Assembly: GCA_043802345.1 (NCBI GenBank)
Contig: JAZDLC010000225.1
Span: 1 to 20,214, forward strand
Length of the DNA stretch: 20,214 nt
Origin: JAZDLC01 sp043802345
Lineage (GTDB): Bacteria > Planctomycetota > B15-G4 > JADJEK01
Direction of reading: 5' to 3'
In this document: in pieces, positions 6,929 through 13,107 of the stretch
Numbering within the stretch: position 1 is the first letter of the stretch
How the letters are laid out: the number at the start of each line of letters is the position of its first letter
Made by a program: the position numbers and the translations under genes
Notes under the pieces: model-generated
Told to the model about the DNA's origin: nothing
The model's input: only the letters and a program-made list of their open reading frames with translations
Databases searched by the model: none

Positions 6929-7446
6929 GACGTCACCTGCCCTTCGGTCTCCTGTGCCTGGACTCGCGCCCGCAATCCCCTCAGCCCGACATGGAGCAGC
7001 ACCCCCACGTTGCTGATCGACTCTCCCGTGACCCTGCTGATCTCCTTGTAGGAAAGGCCTCCCTGGAACTTCAGCCGCAGCACCTCCTGCTGCTTGGCCG
7101 GCATGCGGTCCAATAGATCCAGCAGGCGCTCCTGCTGTTCCTTGTAGGCCACCTGCGCCGCGGGGCTCGCTTCTGCCGCAACGCCCCCCTTCACTTCCTC
7201 CGACGGGACCACCCTCATGACACGCTCCTTCCGCCGCACGTCGATCGCGGCGTTCCGGCACACGGTGTAGAGCCACTCGGCCAGCCGCGCCGAAACGTCC
7301 GCCCGCCGCTGCCGGCAAAGCTTCAAGAAGGTGTCCTGCACCACATCCCGGGCCCGCTCCGCGTCGCCGGTCAGCCGGCGCGCGTACAGCAGGAGAGGCC
7401 CCTCGAAACGATCGAGGGCGTCCCGGATCCATTGGCGCTCGGTCAT
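6925..7446 (-). CDS. ECF-family RNA polymerase sigma factor
   Basis: A 173-residue sigma-70 ECF factor. Region 2 covers about residues 15-80 (YARRLTGDAERARDVVQDTF, then AEWLYTVCRNAAIDVRRKE). Region 4 covers about 110-165 (MPAKQQEVLRLKFQGGLSYK, then EISRVTGESISNVGVLLH). It directs RNA polymerase to a dedicated promoter set. The ATG at 7446 was chosen because GAGG lies eight bases upstream and the protein then begins as family members do; an in-frame GTG at 7467 is an alternative. It heads a two-gene operon with the anti-sigma/vWA protein. AT-rich DNA at about 7549-7572, upstream on the minus strand, probably holds its promoter, possibly autoregulated, but I see no clear ECF motif. Confidence 0.92.
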   Translation of the reverse strand: MTERQWIRDALDRFEGPLLLYARRLTGDAERARDVVQDTFLKLCRQRRADVSARLAEWLYTVCRNAAIDVRRKERVMRVVPSEEVKGGVAAEASPAAQVAYKEQQERLLDLLDRMPAKQQEVLRLKFQGGLSYKEISRVTGESISNVGVLLHVGLRGLRARVQAQETEGQVTS

Positions 7447-7513
7447 GCACCCACCCTCTGCGGACACCTCACCCCCATCAACGGGCGAGCGGGCGATTTC
7501 TTAGGATGGAGGC

Positions 7514-7541
7514 GAAGAAAAGGGGACTGCCCCCCCTCTTC
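7514..7541 (+). repeat. REP-like hairpin, copy 2
   Basis: It contains AGAAAAGGGGACTGCCCC, the same core and orientation as the copy at 4916-4940. GAAGA and TCTTC form the outer stem and GGG/CCC the inner stem around GACTG, with an internal loop. It sits in the 5' leader of the sigma gene. With copy 1 it brackets the sigma/vWA operon exactly. Confidence 0.6.
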
Positions 7542-7661
7542 AGTCTCGTAACAATATATTTCACAAATACTTGGATTCGAGTTGTCGCGCTGGTGACCCA
7601 ACAGTGACGGACCGCTCTTGCCTGGCAGAATCAGTCCGCCGGAAGCCCCAGTCATCAAGAG

Positions 7662-7735
7662 TTGTCGAGCCAACTCGACAATAATGTTTTATCGAGTTTA
7701 CTCGACAGAATGTGTTTTGACGAGTAAACTCGACG
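7662..7735 (+). promoter_or_regulatory. Array of three TCGAG-N4-CTCGA palindromes, likely operator of the DUF4143 ATPase gene
   Basis: Palindrome 1 (7662-7681) has perfect 8-base arms, TTGTCGAG and CTCGACAA. Palindrome 2 (7692-7705) has TCGAGT and ACTCGA. Palindrome 3 (7721-7732) has CGAGT and ACTCG, with GAC following. Their centres are 27 and 28 bases apart, and the last ends six bases before the ATG at 7739. The AT-rich gaps could carry the promoter: TTGTCG inside palindrome 1 as a -35, and TTTTAT at 7687-7692 as a -10, 19 bases apart. A dimeric protein bound here would block both transcription and ribosome access. The binding protein is not identified; the ATPase itself, which has an HTH-like middle, is one candidate. 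Confidence 0.7.
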
Positions 7736-7738
7736 TCC

Positions 7739-8917
7739 ATGGAGAGAGCCAAGCTACTCGCTGTCGCCAGGCACTGGAGCCATTGGGACCAACCACCGCC
7801 CACCACGGTCCAGCGAAGTCTCAGCTTGCCGGCGGAGCTCCGACCGGACCTCACTCTCGTCATCCAGGGAGTGCGCCGCTGCGGCAAGTCAACGCTTCTC
7901 GGACAGTTGATCGCGCACTACCACCTCGATCGCCAGCGCTGCCTGTTCGTCAACTTCGAGGATCCAAGGCTGGCGTCCGCCCTCGACCACCAGACGCTGC
8001 AGGATCTCGTGGAAGCGTTCGAGGCGGAACGCGGACCAGGCGGCACGTTCTTCTTCGACGAGATCCAGCATGTCGACGGCTGGCAGCGCTGGCTACGCAC
8101 CGAACTCGATCACGCAAGCGATCGCCGCTTCGTAGTCACCGGCTCGAACGCGCATCTGTTATCGGGCGAGTTCGCGACGAGCCTGACGGGCCGCCATCTC
8201 ACCGTCGAGTTGTTCCCGTTCGATCTCGATGAATACCGCGTCGTCAAACCCGACGCGGCACTGGTCGACTACCTGTCAGAGGGCGGCTTCCCCGCACCGA
8301 TCTCCCTACCGGATGGGGACCGGCTTCGCCGGGCATACTTCAACGACATCGTGGAGCGCGACGTGCGCGAACGCGTCGGCGCGCGATCGAGCAGGCCGCT
8401 TCGCCAGCTCGCGCAGATGCTCTTCGAGTCCGCGGGATCGGAACTCAGCGTGCGCCGGGTCGCGGCGGCGATCGGCATGGCCGCCGACACTGCGTCGCTC
8501 TATCTCGAGGCGATGGAGAACGCCTACCTGGCGTTTGCCTGCCCCTTCTTCGCCTGGTCCGAACGCAAGCGCGCCGCGCGCAACAGGAAGTACTACCCCA
8601 TCGACACGGGCCTCCGCCGGATCGCCGTGACGCGCACCGGCGAGGACCGCGGCAGGATGCTCGAATGCGCGGTCTTCGTGCTGCTGAGGAGGCGCTTTGG
8701 CGACGTCTGCTACTGGCGCGGCCGGGGAGAGGTCGACTTCGTCGTCCTGCGGAACGGCGACCCGGTTCCCGTTCAGGTGACCTGGGACGGCCCGAGCGAA
8801 CGCCATCACAAGTCGCTCGACGCATTCTACGAGGAGCATCCGCGCTCCGCCGAAGCCGTCTTCGTCACCGCGGCTTCCTTCGAGCAGGGCCTGCCCGAGC
8901 TCATGGCAGGAGATTGA
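7739..8917 (+). CDS. AAA ATPase, AAA_14 plus DUF4143 family
   Basis: A 392-residue protein. The P-loop ATPase covers about residues 35-165, with Walker A GVRRCGKST (44-52), Walker B TFFFDEIQ (103-110) and sensor VVTGSN (132-137). A winged-helix-like segment follows (about 232-265, LSVRRVAAAIGMAADTASLY). DUF4143 forms the C-terminal part (about 195-390) and includes a restriction-endonuclease-like core, EVDFVVLRNGDPVPVQVTW. The nuclease motif appears degenerate: the usual E-x-K is Q346-V-T348, so I expect no cleavage. Family members are widespread single genes, often in variable regions, with no settled function. It stands alone, divergent from the sigma operon and convergent with the methyltransferase (46-base gap, no clear terminator). 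No good Shine-Dalgarno precedes the ATG; the palindrome array occupies that space. Confidence 0.9.
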   Translation: MERAKLLAVARHWSHWDQPPPTTVQRSLSLPAELRPDLTLVIQGVRRCGKSTLLGQLIAHYHLDRQRCLFVNFEDPRLASALDHQTLQDLVEAFEAERGPGGTFFFDEIQHVDGWQRWLRTELDHASDRRFVVTGSNAHLLSGEFATSLTGRHLTVELFPFDLDEYRVVKPDAALVDYLSEGGFPAPISLPDGDRLRRAYFNDIVERDVRERVGARSSRPLRQLAQMLFESAGSELSVRRVAAAIGMAADTASLYLEAMENAYLAFACPFFAWSERKRAARNRKYYPIDTGLRRIAVTRTGEDRGRMLECAVFVLLRRRFGDVCYWRGRGEVDFVVLRNGDPVPVQVTWDGPSERHHKSLDAFYEEHPRSAEAVFVTAASFEQGLPELMAGD

Positions 8918-8963
8918 CCCAGGCCCGCCTTCAGCTTCTACGGCGCGGTAGACCCGGTTCAGT

Positions 8964-9941
8964 TCAACACTCATTCCCCTCTCCCCGATCCTCCCGGGAG
9001 GCAAACCGCGGCAGCCCGAGGGCGGCGAACAGGCCCGAGTAGTCGCGAACCATCTCTTTCCGTCTGGCCCAGTTGTCCCAGACCTTGAGCATCGGCTTCG
9101 TGAACTCCATCTCGCGAATCATCTCGCAAGCCTGGCCGCGCATTCCCATCGCGTAGAGATGCATGCAGATTCCCGGCCGCATCGCTGTTCGCGCCGTCTC
9201 GCTCTCGAGCCGATCCAGACTCGCTTGCCAGATCCGCAACGACTCCTCCGCACCGAAGGCGCGGAGGTCGAGGAGTCTTCGCAGCTTGCGGCCTGCCGGA
9301 AGCTTCTTCCGAACCGCAAACCCGGCAAGGTTGCCGGTGGCGTGCACCATCTCCAGTTCGGCCCCGAGTCGGCCAAGACAAAGGACCTGGGCGAAGGCGG
9401 ACGGAAACGCGAAGTCCTGGGAGGCGATGAACGACACGCCGGGAGTGAGACGGGGACCAAACTCCTGAAGACAGCGCAGGAACGTCCCGTGGGCCTTGGG
9501 GGCATCCAGAAAGAGAATCTCGACCGGGCCGTGGCGCCAGCGCAGGTCCTTGATCTCGGTCTTGCAGATCACGACGTCGGCATGGACTGCGCTGACGGCT
9601 TCTCTCACGAGGCCGCTCGTGTCAGCGCCTGGACGCATCTCAGGGTAGCCCGGGACCGGACGATACCAACGAAAGCGGTCGAAACAGTAGAGCGTTCCGC
9701 CACTGCCCGCATCCCTGAGACCCGCGGCGAGACGCAGGGAGCTCCTGCCGAGCCAGCTTCCCACCTCCACCACGGCTCCCTCTCCGAGATACGTTTCGCG
9801 AACCAGCCAGTAGAGGTACCTCTCCTCCGAAGGCGCGATCGCTCCGGGCACGTCGGGGAGCTCGGGAACCGTGACGAAATCGAACTGACCCTGCTGTGGC
9901 GTGTGTCGCCTGTTCAGTCTGTGCAACCGCCCGGAATCCAT
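8964..9941 (-). CDS. Class I SAM-dependent methyltransferase (Methyltransf_24-like)
   Basis: A 325-residue protein. The SAM-binding motif is VVEVGSWLGRSS (57-68), followed by LYCFDRFRW (84-92) as the motif II acidic region and VEILFLDAPKAHGTFLRCL (140-158), where many relatives have D-G-x-H. These features match the Methyltransf_24 group (PF13578), often linked to glycan or small-molecule O-methylation. The C-terminal third (about 210-325, rich in Arg and Trp) has no domain I recognise. The start is well supported: GGAGGG lies six bases upstream of the ATG. The substrate cannot be told from context, because neighbours on both sides are unrelated and on separate transcripts or well spaced. Confidence 0.8.
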   Translation of the reverse strand: MDSGRLHRLNRRHTPQQGQFDFVTVPELPDVPGAIAPSEERYLYWLVRETYLGEGAVVEVGSWLGRSSLRLAAGLRDAGSGGTLYCFDRFRWYRPVPGYPEMRPGADTSGLVREAVSAVHADVVICKTEIKDLRWRHGPVEILFLDAPKAHGTFLRCLQEFGPRLTPGVSFIASQDFAFPSAFAQVLCLGRLGAELEMVHATGNLAGFAVRKKLPAGRKLRRLLDLRAFGAEESLRIWQASLDRLESETARTAMRPGICMHLYAMGMRGQACEMIREMEFTKPMLKVWDNWARRKEMVRDYSGLFAALGLPRFASREDRGEGNEC

Positions 9942-9942
9942 C

Positions 9943-10035
9943 TCATCCCTCCACGACGAGTCCCCAGGGCCTGAGGAAGTGGGCCTGCTGCCGGCGCCAG
10001 GAACACCGCCATCCCGCAGAGGCCCACGTTCTCAT
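9943..10035 (-). other. Short open frame ending one base before the methyltransferase start (possible leader peptide)
   Basis: A 30-codon frame begins ATG-AGA-ACG-TGG and stops with TGA one base before the methyltransferase ATG. It contains four Trp codons. It has only a weak AAGAA in front. The arrangement would allow translational coupling, but in GC-rich DNA such frames are common by chance. I list it only because the 197-base gap otherwise shows nothing. Confidence 0.12.
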
Positions 10036-10138
10036 CGTTTCTTCGGACGTTACCGAATCGGCTCTCCGGCGCCAAGCGCGAGGCGTCACACCGGATCCGG
10101 CTCGCCGTAGATTGGTGAGGGCAGCCCGGTTCGTCTCG

Positions 10139-12694
10139 TCAATCGCCCAGGATCAACGCCCGGTAGCTGTGCCACCAGTGGTGGATGCCGTAGCCGTTGT
10201 ACGTCAGGGGGTCGGTGATGAACGGGATGGAGTCGTACATGATCTGGGCGTAGGCGAGGTACTCCGGGCGGGGATTCTGCCGGTAGGCGAGCGCCAGGGC
10301 GGAGGGAATCCAGGTGTTGATGCCGGTGTTGTCCCCCTTGTAGTTGAAGTTGTTGTGGTCGTCGTTCGCCAGGGCCTCGTTCATGGCCAGACCGTTCCAG
10401 CCGTAGTCGACGAGATAGTCGGCGACGTCGAGCGCGAGCTGCCGGGAGAGCGGATTGCCAGTCTCCCGGTGATGCAGCATCATGCCGTGGATGACCACCG
10501 CGAGCTGCCAGGGGAGGTCGTACTCGTCGTCGGCGATGTGATTGGCGTGCGGCGGGTATTTCGTGATGTAGTGGTAGACGATGCCGGTGCTGGGCGAGGG
10601 GGCCTGTCCGTAGGTGGCGTACACCGAGGCCAGCAGGTCGTTGGCGGTCTCCAGCAGCTCCGGGTTTCCCGTGACCTGGTAGATCTTGAGCAACCCACGC
10701 ATGCCCCAGCCGATGCCGCGAGTCGTGCCCGGTTGGCTCACTTGCGAGTAGACCGGCCAGGTGCGCATGCACTCTCCCGCCTCTTTCAGCGCGTCCAGGG
10801 TGACCAGGTCGCCGGTCATCAGGTAGTGCTCGTACAGGTCGTCCATGGTGAAGTGCTCGATGTCGAACCCGTTCCAGCCGTGACCGCCGGAGGGAATGCC
10901 GGCCCGGTGCGGGCCGAGGGCCGGATCGAGGCTGTCGCGGCCGAGCTTGTCGGTGGAGTGGGACCAGGGGGGCAGCCCCTCCCAGAGCACCGCACCCGGA
11001 TGCTGCTCCTTCACGAACTTGTCGATGTGGTAGGTCCGGAGGTCCCTTGAGTGGAGGGCGAACAGCTCCGACATGCGGAAGGCGGACTGCGATCCGGTCG
11101 TGGCGAAGTTATCGAAGTAGGTCAGCTTGTTCCGCGGCGATCCGGTGGTGTGGGTGTTCCGCGCCCAGATCTGCTCACCGAACTCGGTCCAGCCGAAGGA
11201 ATACGACTGGTTGGTGAAGGCGGAGGAATAGAGCGACCCCAGCTTGCCGTCGTCGTAGTTGATCATTTCCTGGTCGGTGTGTGCGATCCGGTCCAGGTCG
11301 CCCTGGTCGCCCCAGGCCTTCGTTTCCCGGATCCACTCGTCGTCCGGGTAGGGGTGCATCGGATTCAGATAGGAATCGACCGCGTCGGCCAGGGTCAAGC
11401 CCCCCTGCCCGTGGGCGCAAACCAGGAAGTCGGTCGTCTTCTGCTGGCCGTCGTCCAGCCAGAAGAAGGTCGAGAACTCCTCGGGGAAGATGTTGAAGCG
11501 CATCTTCTGCTGCCCATCGAAGCCGAACCCCTTCGGGAAGTTCTCGAACCAGTCCCGCATGGTGATGCTCAGGCCCATCGTGTCGGTGCCGACGTGCATG
11601 AACCCCCTGGCCTGGGCCCCGGCGGCGATCGGGTTGTTCATCCCGGCGTAGACCTTGAACCCCTGGAAGGTGGTATTCGGCGAATCGGCCCACGCCGCCC
11701 CCCCGTGGCTGTCCTGGTAGATTCTCGCGACGCCGGGCGCCTGGACGAACTCCCTGCCGTCGCCGCCGAAGCTGACCTTTCGTTCCGCTCCACAGAACCC
11801 CTGCACCGGCCCGGTGTTGAGGTAGTACGCCTCGAAGCCGATGCTCCCCAGCGGATCATCGAGGTAGGAATTGCGCAGGGAATGCTGCACCCGGACGTAC
11901 GGCTTCCCGGCGTAGAAGGTGTAGCGCGTGCGGTAGGTGAAGAAGTCACGGCCGATGCCGCTGCCCGGGACCACGGGCCGGTGCGCGCCGTCGGCGCGGA
12001 TCACCGTCCGCAGAGGACCTTGCTCCTCCACGAAAACGTTCACATCGGCGGCGGCGGAGGAGTACAGGTTCCCGAGGCGGTCCTTGAGCACGAACCCGCC
12101 GTCGAGCGGCTGGTTCACGACCAGCTCCTGATTCCCGACCTTGCCGTCACCGTTGAGGTCGGCCCACATGCGATCCAGGAAGTTGTTGTGGGTACGGCTC
12201 AGGCTGAACCGGGCCGTGCCGGTGTGCACGTCGATCTTCTGGGAGTTGACCCGGACCCTGATCCCGGCGGGACTTGGCCTCGCCAGCCTGACTCTCTTCT
12301 TCCTGAGGTCGGCGGGCGGAAGCTGCCGCAGGACGTACGTCGCCTCGGAATGGGCGCCCACCGTGACCTGAAGGTCCACCAGCAGCCAGCGGATCGCCTT
12401 GCTCTTATCACTCGGCATTCCGTTCCATCGCTGCAGCACCCGGAACTGCGCCGGTACCGGATTCCCGTCCGGACCGAGAACGACCAGCCACCTGGTCTTC
12501 TTGACCATGTCCGCCTTCTTCAGCGGAAAGGCGAAGGTCACGGGATCGTCGACCCGGGGGAAGCCGTGGGTTTCCGTGACGTGGATCGCGAGACCCTGGT
12601 CCAAAGAAAGCGGTTCGTCCGCCCTCGATTCGGGGAGCATCAGGGCGATCACGAAAAGAGAGGCATACAGGTGTCGTGTTGTGGAGATCATCAT
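10139..12694 (-). CDS. Secreted exo-polysaccharide lyase-like protein (PcRGLX/YetA-like)
   Basis: An 851-residue protein with signal peptide MMISTTRHLYASLFVIALML...ESRA (cleavage near 25). The N-terminal beta domain (about 35-130) has the PcRGLX-type pattern GFPRVDDPVTFAFPL, then PVPAQFRVLQRW and AIRWLLVDLQVTV. The C-terminal half (about 560-850) looks like an alpha/alpha toroid, with HGWNGFDIEHFTMDDLYEHY and repeated helical pairs. The founding relative is an exo-rhamnogalacturonan lyase (PL26), but I cannot confirm catalytic residues, so the activity is inferred. Residues 179-190 (DLNGDGKVGNQE) form a complete EF-hand-type calcium loop. The start is uncertain: the frame stays open to 12832, but only from 12694 does it begin with a signal peptide, and the ribosome site there is weak. 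Its own promoter is expected in the gap upstream. Confidence 0.68.
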   Translation of the reverse strand: MMISTTRHLYASLFVIALMLPESRADEPLSLDQGLAIHVTETHGFPRVDDPVTFAFPLKKADMVKKTRWLVVLGPDGNPVPAQFRVLQRWNGMPSDKSKAIRWLLVDLQVTVGAHSEATYVLRQLPPADLRKKRVRLARPSPAGIRVRVNSQKIDVHTGTARFSLSRTHNNFLDRMWADLNGDGKVGNQELVVNQPLDGGFVLKDRLGNLYSSAAADVNVFVEEQGPLRTVIRADGAHRPVVPGSGIGRDFFTYRTRYTFYAGKPYVRVQHSLRNSYLDDPLGSIGFEAYYLNTGPVQGFCGAERKVSFGGDGREFVQAPGVARIYQDSHGGAAWADSPNTTFQGFKVYAGMNNPIAAGAQARGFMHVGTDTMGLSITMRDWFENFPKGFGFDGQQKMRFNIFPEEFSTFFWLDDGQQKTTDFLVCAHGQGGLTLADAVDSYLNPMHPYPDDEWIRETKAWGDQGDLDRIAHTDQEMINYDDGKLGSLYSSAFTNQSYSFGWTEFGEQIWARNTHTTGSPRNKLTYFDNFATTGSQSAFRMSELFALHSRDLRTYHIDKFVKEQHPGAVLWEGLPPWSHSTDKLGRDSLDPALGPHRAGIPSGGHGWNGFDIEHFTMDDLYEHYLMTGDLVTLDALKEAGECMRTWPVYSQVSQPGTTRGIGWGMRGLLKIYQVTGNPELLETANDLLASVYATYGQAPSPSTGIVYHYITKYPPHANHIADDEYDLPWQLAVVIHGMMLHHRETGNPLSRQLALDVADYLVDYGWNGLAMNEALANDDHNNFNYKGDNTGINTWIPSALALAYRQNPRPEYLAYAQIMYDSIPFITDPLTYNGYGIHHWWHSYRALILGD

Positions 12695-13107
12695 TCCGGC
12701 GCGTGCTTTTTGGGTGGTGGTCTTCGGGGGCGCCGGTGGGCGGAGGGACGTTGCCGGGAAGACCGATGTTGGATCAGGCAGTACGTTCCGTATCGACCAC
12801 CTCTCTGAAAAGAGGCGTTTCCAGGGGCTCATTCGTGCCCGATCGACCGACCGAGAGGCGCAGTTCAGAGCTCGATGCGGCCTCTCAGGAAGGCTTCGAG
12901 TTCTCGTTCAAGCAATCGCCGGGAGAGAGGGACCACGCCGCCAAGTGCCGCTCCACCACATGTTATGTCGGCAGGCAGGGCCGAGACGTGGTCGCGCCAC
13001 GCACAAGGTGTTGCCCTTGTGAAAACGTGCACCGCTGATTCTTTTCCTGGTCGCCGCCCCGACTCAATCCATCCCGGATTCGAGCATCACGCGACCGGCA
13101 CGTTGAC
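12695..13107. other. 413-base intergenic region without a supported gene
   Basis: Both neighbours read leftwards, so this region holds the 3' end of the beta-repeat protein transcript and the promoter of the lyase-like gene. I see one hairpin (13002-13021) and a weaker CCTCT/AGAGG pair (12800-12815). No open frame here has a credible ribosome site, and no RNA gene is recognisable. Confidence 0.6.
13002..13021 (-). terminator. Hairpin downstream of the beta-repeat protein gene, possible terminator
   Basis: CACAAGG and CCTTGTG form a 7-base stem with a 6-base loop, 87 bases past the stop codon at 13108. On the minus strand the T-run (CGTTTT) comes before the stem rather than after it. It is therefore not a classical intrinsic terminator, and a role in RNA stability is equally possible. 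Confidence 0.25.

Noticed and set aside
7662..7735. CRISPR or recombinase attachment sites
   Set aside because: Only three short palindromes with 27-28-base spacing directly at a start codon, and no integrase nearby. An operator explains them better.
11051..12808. Plus-strand open frame opposite the lyase-like gene
   Set aside because: Antisense shadow. Its translation is Val/Arg/Gly/Leu-rich without motifs, while the minus strand encodes a recognisable secreted protein.
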